Program-made: the position numbers and the translations under genes
In this document: positions 7,097 to 16,963 of the stretch, piece by piece
Position numbering within the stretch: the first letter of the stretch is position 1
How the letters are laid out: every line of letters begins with the position of its first letter
Assembly: GCF_014644535.1 (NCBI RefSeq)
Contig: NZ_BMKW01000002.1
Coordinates: 273,034 to 337,033, forward strand
Reading direction: 5' to 3'
Length of the DNA stretch: 64,000 nucleotides
Origin: Neoroseomonas lacus
GTDB taxonomy: Bacteria; Pseudomonadota; Alphaproteobacteria; Acetobacterales; Acetobacteraceae
The notes under the pieces: model-generated
Database searches by the model: none
Seen by the model: only the letters and a program-made list of their open reading frames with translations
Told to the model about the DNA's origin: nothing

Positions 7097-8740
7097 ATGC
7101 GACTACTGCAGCTACTGATAGCGCTTCTCGCCTGCATGACAGCATGCCGGCTTTCGTCAGCCGCCGGATTGCAGTCGGAGCTCGACACCTCGAGCCCGAT
7201 CAGCACTTATCGTTCCTTCATTGCCGAGACGCAGCGCATTGAAGGCCTGTTCCGTGCCTATCAGCAGAACCCAACCTACGCCAATGAGATCGCGGTCGCT
7301 CGCGCCCATCTCCGCCTCGGCACCGCAGTCTTCGACCTGCGCGAAGTGCCAGCGGCGACCCGGCTCAAGCACGCGGCCACTGGCGTCGGCTATCTTGCGG
7401 ACATCCTCAATCGGCTCCCCGAATATACCGGCGGCTCACCTTCGGGCGACCCGCCCGCGCATTGGACGCTGCCGGGCACTGAGATTCGGCTTGTTCGCCT
7501 GACGGATGGTGTGCGCGCAGGCGACTACGTATTCTCCGCCCATACTCTTGCCACCCTCCCGAGCTGGCATGCTGACATCATCAATGACCCCCCGGTCCGC
7601 GATACAGTGATTTTTAACTGGCGAGGCATGCAGCGCAGTGCGACCGGACCGCTTCTCTCGCATCTGCCTACCAATTCGCTACCCGCCTTCCTGCATTTCA
7701 CCATCGACGAGACCCCGCTCTGGAAAGCACTGGCGACTCTTCTCGCCTTCCTCGTGACGCTAGGCGTAACCAGCATGTGGTGGCGCCGAGTGCGGCAATG
7801 GAGCGCGCAGCTCTCGCCATGGAAATCCTATGCGGTCTCGTTCACAACGCCCTTGCTGATGGCCGCGCTGGCCGTCCTCACCTATTCCTTTGTCCTGTTT
7901 GAGGTGATCCCGACCGGCATCGTGTCAGATATCGGAATGTTGACAGTGGTCATCATTCTCTACATTGCGGCTGCCTGGGCAGCATGGCTGGGCTGGTGGC
8001 TGCTGGCCGAGGCGGTTGTCGCCTCACCATTGTTCTCAAACGAAATGTACGACGCAAACCTGATTCGCCTCGTTGCACGGGTCGGATCGCTGCTCTGCGC
8101 AGGCGGGCTCCTCATGCTTGGCGCGAACGACATAGGAATTCCAGCACTCGGCCTGCTAGCCGGCGTTTCGATCGGCGGTGTGGCTCTGGCTCTTGCCGCG
8201 CAGTCCACGGTAGAGAATCTTTATGGTGGTGTCTCGATCTTCGCCGACCGCCCGTTTCGGGTTGGCGATATCATTGCCTTTGGCAGCGCGACCGGACAGG
8301 TCGTTTCAATCGGCCCGCGATCGAGCCGGATCCGGGCCAGCGACGGCCGGATTACGACCGTGCCGAATGCGGACTTGGCGAAGACGCATGTAACCAACCT
8401 CTCCGCGCGCGAACGGTGGACTTTCCAGCACCGCATCGGGGTTCCGCGCCACACCAAACGCGAAAGGATTCTCGCTCTGTTGGAGGATATCCAGGCAAAG
8501 CTGGAGGCGCATGAAAGCGTCGCCATTCTACCCGGCTGGCCCCGCGCTCGATTGGTCGCTGTGACCGAGACATCGCTCGAGATCGACATCGCGGCTCAGA
8601 TCCTGACGTCGCAAGAGGCGACCTTTCTTGAAGTTCAACAGGAACTAATCCTGGTCATTCTGTCGTCATTGGACGGGGTAGGCGCATACGAGCCCGTGTC
8701 GGACATGCCCGCGTCAAATTCTAATGCCGAGCCTCTGTGA
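7097..8740 (+). CDS. MscS-family mechanosensitive ion channel
   Basis: This 547-aa protein has a cleavable signal peptide (residues 1-23, ending S-S-A-A-G), a periplasmic N-terminal region to ~205, then membrane segments near 207-229, 246-270, 279-308 and 322-342. The conserved pore helix follows (~344-372, rich in G and A: G-I-P-A-L-G-L-L-A-G-V-S). The MscS beta domain signature F-A-D-R-P-F-R-V-G-D-I-I is at ~382-393, and P-N-A-D-L marks the beta/alpha boundary. Such channels open under membrane tension and release solutes during osmotic downshock. The extended periplasmic region makes it longer than E. coli MscS (286 aa). It appears monocistronic. Confidence 0.92.
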   Translation: MRLLQLLIALLACMTACRLSSAAGLQSELDTSSPISTYRSFIAETQRIEGLFRAYQQNPTYANEIAVARAHLRLGTAVFDLREVPAATRLKHAATGVGYLADILNRLPEYTGGSPSGDPPAHWTLPGTEIRLVRLTDGVRAGDYVFSAHTLATLPSWHADIINDPPVRDTVIFNWRGMQRSATGPLLSHLPTNSLPAFLHFTIDETPLWKALATLLAFLVTLGVTSMWWRRVRQWSAQLSPWKSYAVSFTTPLLMAALAVLTYSFVLFEVIPTGIVSDIGMLTVVIILYIAAAWAAWLGWWLLAEAVVASPLFSNEMYDANLIRLVARVGSLLCAGGLLMLGANDIGIPALGLLAGVSIGGVALALAAQSTVENLYGGVSIFADRPFRVGDIIAFGSATGQVVSIGPRSSRIRASDGRITTVPNADLAKTHVTNLSARERWTFQHRIGVPRHTKRERILALLEDIQAKLEAHESVAILPGWPRARLVAVTETSLEIDIAAQILTSQEATFLEVQQELILVILSSLDGVGAYEPVSDMPASNSNAEPL

Positions 8741-8929
8741 TGAGAACTCGGGCGCGTGGTTGCGCCGGCAGAGCACCTGATTTGTCGGGATCGTGCGGCG
8801 AGCTGTTGCTGGGCCCGGTCTCGTGATCGGCGAGGCGTCATGGTCTGGGAACACTCGGTTTGAGAGCTAGTTTTCTCGCATGAATTGCTAGACGAACGGT
8901 TTTGCAGGCGGCCGGCGGCGCCATGATCA
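8741..8929. other. Intergenic, nothing recognised
   Basis: No coding sequence, hairpin or repeat stands out between the MscS gene and the IS21-like remnant. Confidence 0.4.
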
Positions 8930-9229
8930 AGTTGAAGCACGACGAGCCGCGCGGAGACGTGCTGGGTTTAGCAGCAGCGGACGAAGCCTGCCTCGGGCTG
9001 GTCGCGCGGGGCGCAAGGCGTGTCCCTCGTCCGGGCCCACCATCGGGTAATTTTGCTCTGCCGGCAGATGCAGGCCATGCACCAGATTGCGCGCCAGTAA
9101 TGGAGCCCAGTGCCAAGGGTCGAACACCACGTGGCCGCACCCAGACGCCCAACGATGCTCGCCGACTATGCGCCCGTCCTGGCGCAGATCGATTTGATAT
9201 GCATAGGCGCGCACCTCGTCGGCCTCACA
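8930..9229 (-). pseudogene. Possible IS21 IstA C-terminal remnant
   Basis: The minus strand reads V-R-A-Y-A-Y-Q-I-D-L-R-Q-D-G and then F-D-P-W-H-W-A-P-L-L-A-R. This resembles the segment before the end of IS21 IstA transposases, where a D-P-x-H-Y-x-P-x-L-x-R-K motif is usual. Downstream residues no longer resemble IstA and the catalytic core is missing. It is a fragment at best, and could instead be an unrelated decayed gene. Confidence 0.35.
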
Positions 9230-9280
9230 TCATTCGGGCTCGCCTTTGAGCCGGCGGAATTCAATAGCCTCCTCGGTAGT

Positions 9281-12200
9281 TCAAGGTTGGATGCCATCCC
9301 CATGTACGGCGTCACTCGGAATGCGTCGCCGTAGCCGGTTTAGCGCAAGGTAAATGACAGGCGTGGTGAAGAGAGTCAGGACCTGGCTCACAGCCAGGCC
9401 GCCAACGATGGCAAGGCCGAGAGGCACACGCAGTTCCGCTCCTGTTCCAGTCGCAAGCATGAGCGGAACGGCACCGAACAGCGCCGCGGCGGTGGTCATG
9501 AGGATCGGGCGGAAGCGCAACAGGCAGGCCTCGCGGATGGCTTCAGCGGGCGCCTTGCCGTCATTGCGCTCAGCGGACAGAGCAAAGTCCACCAGCATGA
9601 TACCGTTCTTCTTGACGATGCCGATCAGGAGAATGACTGCGATCATGGCAATCAGGTCGAACTCATGCCCGGTGGCCCAGAGGATGAGAATCGCGCCCAA
9701 CCCCGCGGACGGCAGGGTGGATAGGATTGTCAGCGGGTGGATGAAGCTTTCGTAGAGAATGCCGAGGATCAGGTAGATGACGCACAGCGCGCCGAGGATC
9801 AGGAGCGGCACGCTACTCAGCGAGGATTGGAAGGCTTGGGCGTTGCCCTGGAAGCTTCCGCGCAGGCCGCCTGGAAGCCGGAGATCGTTCATGCTTCGGT
9901 CGATCGCTGCGACCGCCTCGCTGAGCGCCACACCGGGCGCAAGGTTAAAGCTGAGGGTTACCGAAGGGAAAAGCGCCTGGTGATTGACCGCAATCGGCCG
10001 CGTCGGCCGCGTGGTCCAGCGCGCCAGGGATGACATCGGCACCGGGCGGCCAGTGACCGGCGAAGTGATGAAGATTTGCTGGAGCGCGGAGGCGGAAGCC
10101 TGGATCGTCGGCAGCGCCTCGAGCACGACGTGGTAGGCGTTGGTCTGGGTGAAGTATTGCGTGGCCTGGCGCTGGCCGAAGGCGTCGTAGAGCGTGTTGT
10201 TGATCTTTTGGGGGGTGATGCCGTAGCGGCCCGCGGCGTCACGATCGATCTCAATGGTAAGGGTGGTTCCGCCGCTCTGCTGGTCGCTGGCCAGGTCTCG
10301 CAGCTGCGGCAGCGCGCCGAGCGCAGTGGCGATGCGAGGCGCCCATGTGTCGAGGGCCTCGGCATCGGCATCCTGCAACGTATACTGGTACTGCGTGCTC
10401 GCCAGACGCCCGCCCACATTGAGGTCCTGTACGGACTGTAGATAGCTCCGAACGCCCGGCACGCCGGCGAGCTGTGGTGCGAGACGGCGGATGATTTCAT
10501 CGGCCGATGCGGCCCTGTCGTCACGCGGCTTGAGGCTGATGAATAGGCGCCCCTGGTTCTCCGTCAGCCCGGCGGCGCTACCGAGGCTGAGGCCCACGGT
10601 GGCGACATCGGGATCCTGCTGCACAAGGCTGGAAAGCCGCAGCGAAAGCCGTGTCATTTCGCGGAAGGACGTCTCGGGCGCGGACTGGATGGTCCCGAGG
10701 ATCAGCCCGGTATCCTGCTGCGGGAAAAAGCCCTTCGGGATATTCATAAAGGCCACGCCGGTGGCGATGATGCTCGCGAGGAAGACCATGAGGGTCAGCG
10801 CGTGGTGGCGCAGCGCAGTATCCAGAAGGCGTTCATAGCCGGCCTGCAGTGTGTTGAAGCCGCGCTCGGACATGCGCTGGAACGCCCCTGGGCCTGACGC
10901 CGCGCCCCGTGGTGGCAGAAGCCGTGCCGCCATCATCGGCGTCAGGGTCAAGGATACAATGACCGAGATCACGATCGTGGCCGCAACGGTCACGGCGAAC
11001 TCGCGAAACAACCGACCGACGACCCCTGGCATGAGGAAGAGCGGTATGAAGACGGCCACGAGCGAGAGGCTGATGGACACGATGGTGAAGCCGATTTCAG
11101 CCGATCCCCGCAGCGCCGCCTCCCTGGACGCAAGTCCGGCCTGGCGATGCCGCTCGATGTTCTCGAGCATCACGATGGCGTCGTCCACGACGAAGCCCAC
11201 CGCGATGGTGAGCGCCATTAGTGAAAGGTTGTCCAGGCTGTAGCCCAGCACGTAGAGCACGCCGAAGGTCGCAACCAGCGCCAAGGGCACCGACAGTGTC
11301 GGGATCAGTGTCATACGCGCGCTGCCGAGGAAGAAGAAGATCACGACGACGACAAGGCCGATTGTCAGCAGCAAGGTGCGTTGGACGTCCACCACGGCGG
11401 CACGGATGGTCTGTGTCCGGTCGCTCAGCACGCTGATCGTCACCGTGGGCGGGATGGCGGTCTGAAGCCGCGGCAGGGCGGCACGTATCCGCTCCACCGT
11501 GTCGATCACATTGGCCCCCGGCACGCGGCTGATCGCCAGCAGGATCGCCGGCCGGCCATTGGCATAGGCGGCGAGGCGTTCATTCTCGGCGGCGTCCACG
11601 GCCTGGCCCACATCGCGGACGCGTACCGGCGCCCCGTTGCGGTAGGCGATGATCGCATCGTTCCAGGGTTCGGCATTCAGCAGCTGGCCATTGTCGTAGA
11701 TGGTGAAGCTGCGGGTGTTGCGTTCCAAGGATCCCTGTGGAGCAATGGTCGTCAGCGCCCCAATGGCGGTGCGCACATCCTCAAGCGACAGGCCAAGCGA
11801 AGCAAGCTTTGCCGTATCGATCTGAATGCGCACGGCGGGCTTCTGCTGCCCATTGACGCCGACCTGAGCGACGCCTTCGATCTGACCGATATGCTCGGCC
11901 AGGACTGTCTCGGCGTAATCGTCCACCTGGATGAGCGGCAGCAGGTCCGACTGCACGGCGAGGACGAGGATCGGCGCATCGGCCGGATTCACTTTCCGGT
12001 ATTGCGGTGGGGCTGGGAGGTTCGAGGGAAGTTGTCCCGCGGCCTGGTTGATCGCGGCCTGGACGTCAAGGGCCGCACCGTCGATGGCTCGGCTGAGGTC
12101 GAACTGAACCGTGATGATGCTCGTGCCGAGCACGCTGCTGGATGTCATGGACGAGACGCCCGGGATCTGCCCGAACTGGCGTTCGAGAGGCGCCGTGACC

Positions 12201-12385
12201 GAGCTGGCCATGATTTCAGGGCTCGCGCCGGGGAGCTGTGTGGTGACGGTGATAGTCGGGAAATCGATCTGCGGCAGGGGAGCAACGGGTAACAGCCGAT
12301 AGCTGATGAGGCCGGCCATCAGCAGCGCCACCATCAGCAGGATGGTCGCGACAGGCCGAACGATGAACGGAGCCGAGATGTTCAC
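9281..12385 (-). CDS. RND-family multidrug efflux permease (AcrB/MdtB/MdtC type)
   Basis: This 1034-aa inner-membrane transporter starts at a GTG (12385) that overlaps the stop of the membrane-fusion gene (GTGA). The N-terminus has the typical N-I-S-A-P-F-I-V-R-P-V-A-T and first transmembrane segment, followed by the pore-domain motif P-Q-I-D-F-P-T-I. Mid-protein has the proton-relay helix with V-G-F-V-V-D-D-A-I-V (conserved paired Asp in TM4) and the second repeat ends with G-I-V-K-K-N-G-I-M-L-V-D. RND pumps export drugs or lipophilic compounds with proton influx as trimers, through a fusion protein and an outer-membrane channel; no channel gene is adjacent. The mdtP-like gene at 48923 or another TolC could serve. 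Confidence 0.95.
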   Translation of the reverse strand: MNISAPFIVRPVATILLMVALLMAGLISYRLLPVAPLPQIDFPTITVTTQLPGASPEIMASSVTAPLERQFGQIPGVSSMTSSSVLGTSIITVQFDLSRAIDGAALDVQAAINQAAGQLPSNLPAPPQYRKVNPADAPILVLAVQSDLLPLIQVDDYAETVLAEHIGQIEGVAQVGVNGQQKPAVRIQIDTAKLASLGLSLEDVRTAIGALTTIAPQGSLERNTRSFTIYDNGQLLNAEPWNDAIIAYRNGAPVRVRDVGQAVDAAENERLAAYANGRPAILLAISRVPGANVIDTVERIRAALPRLQTAIPPTVTISVLSDRTQTIRAAVVDVQRTLLLTIGLVVVVIFFFLGSARMTLIPTLSVPLALVATFGVLYVLGYSLDNLSLMALTIAVGFVVDDAIVMLENIERHRQAGLASREAALRGSAEIGFTIVSISLSLVAVFIPLFLMPGVVGRLFREFAVTVAATIVISVIVSLTLTPMMAARLLPPRGAASGPGAFQRMSERGFNTLQAGYERLLDTALRHHALTLMVFLASIIATGVAFMNIPKGFFPQQDTGLILGTIQSAPETSFREMTRLSLRLSSLVQQDPDVATVGLSLGSAAGLTENQGRLFISLKPRDDRAASADEIIRRLAPQLAGVPGVRSYLQSVQDLNVGGRLASTQYQYTLQDADAEALDTWAPRIATALGALPQLRDLASDQQSGGTTLTIEIDRDAAGRYGITPQKINNTLYDAFGQRQATQYFTQTNAYHVVLEALPTIQASASALQQIFITSPVTGRPVPMSSLARWTTRPTRPIAVNHQALFPSVTLSFNLAPGVALSEAVAAIDRSMNDLRLPGGLRGSFQGNAQAFQSSLSSVPLLILGALCVIYLILGILYESFIHPLTILSTLPSAGLGAILILWATGHEFDLIAMIAVILLIGIVKKNGIMLVDFALSAERNDGKAPAEAIREACLLRFRPILMTTAAALFGAVPLMLATGTGAELRVPLGLAIVGGLAVSQVLTLFTTPVIYLALNRLRRRIPSDAVHGDGIQP

Positions 12386-13494
12386 TCCGGCCTCGCCGCA
12401 GGTGCGCTGTTCGTGGCCAGGATGCGGCTTCCGGGTTGGAGGCGGTACTGACCCGCGGACACCACCCGCGTGCCGACGGGAAGGCCGTCCTCCAGCGCAG
12501 CAATCCCGCCCGCGAGATGACGGAGCCGCACGGGATGTGGCGTGACCGTCGCCTCCGACCCCACCACATAGACCCAGTATCCGTCGGGGCCGCGCTGGAT
12601 CGCGCTGGATGGGATGGTTGGTACGCCCGCATCGGTCCGCACCAGCAAGCGCACCGTGACGAACTGGCCGGGCCACAAGGCTCCGTCCGCGTTGGGCAGG
12701 CGCGCCTTCAATCGCAGTTGACCGGTCGAGGGGTCGATCTCGTTGTCCACCAGCAGCAGGGTTCCCTCGCCGAGCGTCCGGTCGCCCTGGCGCTCAAAGA
12801 CTGTTGCCTCCAACGCACCGCGGGCCATCGCCTGCCGGATCTCGGTCAGGTTGCCGGCCGGCAGGGTGAAGATCACGTCGATCGGCTGAATCTGGGTGAT
12901 GACGACGAGCGTGGTCGCCTCCGCGGCACGCAGCAGGTTGCCGGGGCTCACCTGCCTGATGCCGGTAATGCCATCAGTGGGTGAGGTCAGCGTTGTGAAC
13001 CCGAGTTGCACGCGGGCTTGGGAGATGGCGGCCTCGTCACCTTGCACCTGCGCCTGAAGCTGCGCGACCATTGCCTGCTGGTTTGTGAGTTGTTGCCTGG
13101 AGGCGAAGTCGTCCCGGGCCAAGGTGGCGAAGCGTTGAAGGTTGAGCTGCGCGTTTTGGAGCTGCGCCTCATCCTGCGCCTTTCGGGCCAAGACCTGATC
13201 GAGCACGGCCTGATATGGCCGAGGATCGATCTGGCCCAGCACGTCGCCGGGGCGCACCCTCTCTCCCTCTCGGAAGCGTACCTCCTGCAGGATGCCGTCA
13301 ACCTGCGCGCGGATACTGACGGTGTTCGCCGCCTGCACCGTGCCGATACCTTCCACCGTAATCGGGACATCCGCGAGACGGAGCGTTGCGATTTCCACCG
13401 GGATCGGAGCCACCTGCGCGGCGGCGCTGCCCGGCGCGGCCACCGCGAGGAGCAGTAGTAGCAACCTGATCCGTGCGGAAAGCCTGTGGGCCAT
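12382..13494 (-). CDS. RND efflux membrane-fusion (periplasmic adaptor) protein
   Basis: This 370-aa protein starts at the ATG at 13494 behind a strong GAGGAGG ribosome-binding site; an in-frame upstream start at 13596 is less likely. It has a signal peptide (residues 1-26, leucine-rich, ending A-A-A-Q), a lipoyl-type hairpin around V-S-I-R-A-Q-V-D-G and R-V-R-P-G-D-V-L, an alpha-helical coiled coil (~100-150, with L-A-R-D-D-F-A-S-R-Q-Q) and the beta-barrel region. It links the inner-membrane pump to an outer-membrane channel. It is the first gene of a two-gene operon and is followed by the permease with 4-bp overlap. Confidence 0.93.
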   Translation of the reverse strand: MAHRLSARIRLLLLLLAVAAPGSAAAQVAPIPVEIATLRLADVPITVEGIGTVQAANTVSIRAQVDGILQEVRFREGERVRPGDVLGQIDPRPYQAVLDQVLARKAQDEAQLQNAQLNLQRFATLARDDFASRQQLTNQQAMVAQLQAQVQGDEAAISQARVQLGFTTLTSPTDGITGIRQVSPGNLLRAAEATTLVVITQIQPIDVIFTLPAGNLTEIRQAMARGALEATVFERQGDRTLGEGTLLLVDNEIDPSTGQLRLKARLPNADGALWPGQFVTVRLLVRTDAGVPTIPSSAIQRGPDGYWVYVVGSEATVTPHPVRLRHLAGGIAALEDGLPVGTRVVSAGQYRLQPGSRILATNSAPAARPE

Positions 13495-13744
13495 GGTCAC
13501 CTCCTCACGCCGCGCCGGATGGTGAAGCGCGTCAGGCTGCATACTTTCCGGCGACCGCCCCGTGCTTCCTAATCGCACCACGCTTTGCCGGGCCACACGA
13601 CGATCAGTTGGCCTCGCCCGACCATCCTTTCGTTTAGGTCACGCCATCCGCAGGTTCGACGCGCACCCCCAAGCGTAGAATTTCACTACGGTCCCGGCTG
13701 TCGTCATATGGGTGCACCAATACGATAGCGAGGGAAACAGACTG

Positions 13745-14371
13745 ATGATGATCGGACGCCAGGCGAGCCCCGCATCCGCCCACGACCATCTGATGACTGA
13801 GGCCCTCCTGCCGCGCCGCGATGGCCCTGGCGATGCGGCGATGGCGAGCTTCGTGCGGCACTTGCTGCCATCACAGGAGGCGGAGGAGGTACTCAGCGGG
13901 TTCTACACAGATGCATTCCACGCCAGCTTGCTCAGCCGCCTCGCCGCGCTTCGGGGGGACACTACCCAGACGAGCCGGCGGCGGGTCTGTCCGCTGCCGA
14001 AGTGGAAGCTTCGCCAGGTAGAATCGCATGTGAACGACAACATCGGCGAGCGGATCACCCTTGCCGATCTCGCCGGCGCCGCGGGGCTGAGCGAGATGCA
14101 CTTCGCCGCGCAGTTCAGGCTCGCGACCGGGCAGAGGCCGCATGACTACGTGATGCATCGCCGGATCCAGCACGCACGGAGGATGATGATGGAGACAAAC
14201 GAATCCATCGTGCAGGTGGCGCTGGCGGTTGGCTTCCAAACTCAGGCGCATTTCACAACAACCTTCAAGCGAGTGGTGGGGATAACGCCGTATCGGTGGC
14301 GCCAGTCGGCGCTGACCGAGGACAAGGATCGCTCGACAGCGCGGCTTGGCCATGTAGTCGCAGCCGAATGA
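13745..14371 (+). CDS. AraC-family transcriptional regulator (short form)
   Basis: This 208-aa protein starts at ATG 13745 (GAGGG ~10 nt upstream); a GTG at 13712 would add 11 residues. The C-terminal half (~95-195) carries two HTH motifs: I-T-L-A-D-L-A-G-A-A-G-L-S-E-M-H-F, and V-Q-V-A-L-A-V-G-F-Q-T-Q-A-H-F. The short N-terminal part has no cupin-like sensor. It lies divergent to the RND operon (251 bp apart), so it may regulate efflux. A closely related regulator lies at 34612-35274 beside the mdc operon, sharing even the N-terminal region. Confidence 0.88.
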   Translation: MMIGRQASPASAHDHLMTEALLPRRDGPGDAAMASFVRHLLPSQEAEEVLSGFYTDAFHASLLSRLAALRGDTTQTSRRRVCPLPKWKLRQVESHVNDNIGERITLADLAGAAGLSEMHFAAQFRLATGQRPHDYVMHRRIQHARRMMMETNESIVQVALAVGFQTQAHFTTTFKRVVGITPYRWRQSALTEDKDRSTARLGHVVAAE

Positions 14372-14527
14372 TGGGGACGATAAGGGGAAGCACCGCCGCC
14401 TGCGCGGCTCCCCCAGCAGCTTCTATGCACGTGACGTTGTCGTGCGTCTGGCCTGCTTCCGGATCGGTGATTGGAAAGCCCGTGGGCCGTTGTCGCGATA
14501 GGCAAGACGATGCGGGAAGGAGCCAGG

Positions 14528-15370
14528 ATGGCCATGATCGATCAGGTGGACAGCGCCGCGCTTCATTTGAAACGGCGCATCGCCCTCGCCGCCTCGCACC
14601 ACGCGGGCGCGGTATCGCCCCGTGCCCGGCCGCTGCGCCAGATCGCGGAGGAAGTGCCGGTGGCCCTGACCTACAACGGGCTATCCCATGTGGTCATGAT
14701 GGCGACGCCGCAGGACCTTGAGGATCTCGCCTTGGGGTTCTCGCTGACGGAAGGCACTATCGCCGGCGAGCACGAATTGCTGGACATCGAGGTGAAGCCG
14801 GCGTTCCGGGGCATGACCGTGGAGATGACCGTCACCTACGAACGCTTCGCGGCGCTGCTGTCGCGGAGGAGGAATCTGGTCGGGCGAACCGGCTGTGGCC
14901 TGTGCGGCGTCGAGAGCCTGGACCAGATACGCTTCGGCGGTGAGGTGGCCGGGACGGGGCCGACCGTCGCGGGCGATGCGATCCGCCGAGCTGTGGCGGG
15001 GCTGCCTGGTCTGCAGGCGTTGCGCAAAAGGGACCATGCGGTACATGCCGCCGGCTGGGCCTCCATCGGCGGTGAGGTGGTTCTGCTGCGTGAGGATGTC
15101 GGTCGGCATAATGCCCTCGACAAGCTGATCGGCGCGATGGCGACACAGGGCGCGGACCCCGCGCAGGGCTTCGCGCTCATCACCAGCCGCTGCAGTTACG
15201 AGATGGTGCAGAAAGCCGTGGCCGCCGGCATCGGCGTGCTCATCGCCATGTCGGCACCGACGCAACTTGCGCTGGATGTTGCGGCGGAAGCGGGGCTGAC
15301 CTTGGCGGCATGGGCGCGCGGCGATCGCTGGACGATCTGCACGCATCCGCATCGCATCAGGGGCGCGTAG
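14528..15370 (+). CDS. fdhD: FdhD, formate dehydrogenase accessory sulfurtransferase
   Basis: This 280-aa protein starts at ATG 14528 behind AAGGAG. It has the FdhD hallmarks: the loop G-R-T-G-C-G-L-C-G-V-E with the two sulfur-carrying cysteines, E-D-V-G-R-H-N-A-L-D-K and T-S-R-C-S-Y-E-M. FdhD takes sulfur from a cysteine desulfurase (IscS in E. coli) and delivers it to the molybdenum cofactor of formate dehydrogenase-type enzymes. A desulfurase is convergent next door (15377-16558), and an FdhF-like molybdoenzyme is at 21970-24270, so all three parts of the maturation route are nearby. Confidence 0.95.
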   Translation: MAMIDQVDSAALHLKRRIALAASHHAGAVSPRARPLRQIAEEVPVALTYNGLSHVVMMATPQDLEDLALGFSLTEGTIAGEHELLDIEVKPAFRGMTVEMTVTYERFAALLSRRRNLVGRTGCGLCGVESLDQIRFGGEVAGTGPTVAGDAIRRAVAGLPGLQALRKRDHAVHAAGWASIGGEVVLLREDVGRHNALDKLIGAMATQGADPAQGFALITSRCSYEMVQKAVAAGIGVLIAMSAPTQLALDVAAEAGLTLAAWARGDRWTICTHPHRIRGA

Positions 15371-15376
15371 CGGCCG

Positions 15377-16558
15377 CTACCGCCGAAGCAGCGGTGCGGC
15401 TCGCAGGATGGCGGTGGCGGCCCGCTCCACCTCGGCTTCAGTCGTGAAGCGGCCGAGACCGAAGCGTAGGCCGCCCAAGGCCTCCTCCGCCGTCAATCCG
15501 ATCGCTCGCAGCACTGGCGAGGGGTGCAGCGTCGCCGATCCGCACGCCGAGCCTGATGAGAGGGCGACATGGTCGCGGAGCAGGTCGATCAGATCCCGCG
15601 CCACCAGCCCCGGCCATCCGACATTGAGGTTTCCCGGCAGCCGGAATCGCATTCCGCCATGCACGCGCAATCCCGGCAGGACGGCCAGGCGGTCGAGCAG
15701 CCGGCCACGCAGCGCGGCGAGGTGCAAAGACTCCTCGGGCATCGCCTCGCGCGCGATCTCCGCCGCGGCGCCGAAGCCAACGATCAACGGCACTGGCAGC
15801 GTGCCGGGTCGGAAGCCGCGCTCCTGGTCGCCGCCGAAGAGGATGGGGCGAAGATGTCGGCGTGCCTGCCGGGTCACGACGAGTGCACCGACACCCGTCG
15901 GTCCATGCAGTTTGTGGGCCGAAAGGCTAAGGAAATCAGCCTGCAGCGCGGGTAGGGAGACCGGGATGTGTCCGGCCGCCTGCGTGGCATCGACATGGAA
16001 TAGTATCCCGTGCCGCCGCGCCAGGTTACCGATATCGTCAAGCGGCTGGATGGCTCCGATTTCGTGATTAGCCAAGGCAATCGAGATCAGTCCGGTGTCG
16101 GGCCGGATCGCCGTCGCGACCTGTGCCGGATCGATGCGGCCGTCGCGATCGACGGGAAGGATGGTGATGGGACCGCCTCGGCGTTCGCGTTCGGCAGCGC
16201 AAGCCGCCACGGAGGCATGTTCGATGCCAGTCGTGATCAGATGCCGCTTCGCGTGGTCACCGCTACCCATCAGGGCGATGTTGTTGGCCTCGGTTGCCCC
16301 TGAGGTGAAGACGATCTCGGCGGATCGCGCCCCGACCAGTGCCGCGACCCGGGCCCGGGCATCCTCGACCGCTTCCTGCGCGCGCCATCCATATCGATGT
16401 TCGGCAGAGCCGGCATTGCCAAATAGGGCGTTGAAGAATGGCAGCATGGCGTCCTGCACGCGGGGGTCGAGTGGGGTCGTCGCATGGTGATCCAGATAGA
16501 TCGGCATGCGGCGCGCCGCGATGCCGGTATCAGGATCGATTGCCTGGACTGAAATCAT
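15377..16558 (-). CDS. Cysteine desulfurase (NifS/IscS-like)
   Basis: This 393-aa PLP enzyme starts at ATG 16558 behind GGAGG. Motifs: Y-L-D-H-H-A-T-T-P at the N-terminus, G-A-T-E-A-N-N, H-V-D-A-T-Q-A-A-G, the PLP lysine in S-L-S-A-H-K-L-H-G-P, and the active-site cysteine loop S-S-G-S-A-C-G-S-A. It removes sulfur from cysteine as a protein-bound persulfide. No iscU, iscR or suf genes are adjacent, so it is not a typical Fe-S operon copy; its convergent neighbour fdhD suggests it may supply sulfur for Moco maturation (inference). It stops 7 bp from fdhD. Confidence 0.93.
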   Translation of the reverse strand: MISVQAIDPDTGIAARRMPIYLDHHATTPLDPRVQDAMLPFFNALFGNAGSAEHRYGWRAQEAVEDARARVAALVGARSAEIVFTSGATEANNIALMGSGDHAKRHLITTGIEHASVAACAAERERRGGPITILPVDRDGRIDPAQVATAIRPDTGLISIALANHEIGAIQPLDDIGNLARRHGILFHVDATQAAGHIPVSLPALQADFLSLSAHKLHGPTGVGALVVTRQARRHLRPILFGGDQERGFRPGTLPVPLIVGFGAAAEIAREAMPEESLHLAALRGRLLDRLAVLPGLRVHGGMRFRLPGNLNVGWPGLVARDLIDLLRDHVALSSGSACGSATLHPSPVLRAIGLTAEEALGGLRFGLGRFTTEAEVERAATAILRAAPLLRR

Positions 16559-16603
16559 GCGGACCTCCGGCTTCAGGCGCGTCGTGGCGTGTGCCGCCCA
16601 GCG

Positions 16604-16963
16604 TCAAGTGGCGCAGACGCGCACGATCACGTCGCCGGTGCCGACATGCTGGTTGTCGGTGATCGGGAGCGACATGAGGTTGCCCGAAACTCGGGGTGCG
16701 ATGGCAATCGGTCCCGCCGTGATGAAGGCGTCGTCCATCGCGTCGAACCGGCGCGCGTGGTCCCGGTGGACGACGCCGCCGGCAAGAAACAACACCCCTA
16801 GGAGGGATGCCGCCACGGCGTGTCGCGGATGGCACACAAGGACGCTGGTGCGCCCGACCGGCGGCCGCATTGCGGGCGTGGCATCCGCAGGCCTCGCGAC
16901 GGGGAACAGCATGGCGGCATCATCACCCATGGGACGGACCTCATTTCCTACTGACGAGACCAT
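16604..16963 (-). pseudogene. Truncated HlyD/EmrA-type membrane-fusion protein
   Basis: This 119-residue frame has a membrane segment (~52-65, A-S-L-L-G-V-L-F-L-A-G-G) followed by D-D-A-F-I-T-A-G-P-I-A-I-A-P-R-V-S-G and T-D-N-Q-H-V-G-T-G-D. These are the first strands of the lipoyl half of HlyD-type adaptors, comparable with residues ~45-80 of the mdtN-like protein at 45969. It ends there with V-R-V-C-A-T, where ~250 more residues would be expected. Two starts are possible (16963 or 16930). It may be a decayed gene or a small membrane protein; decay is more likely. Confidence 0.6.
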
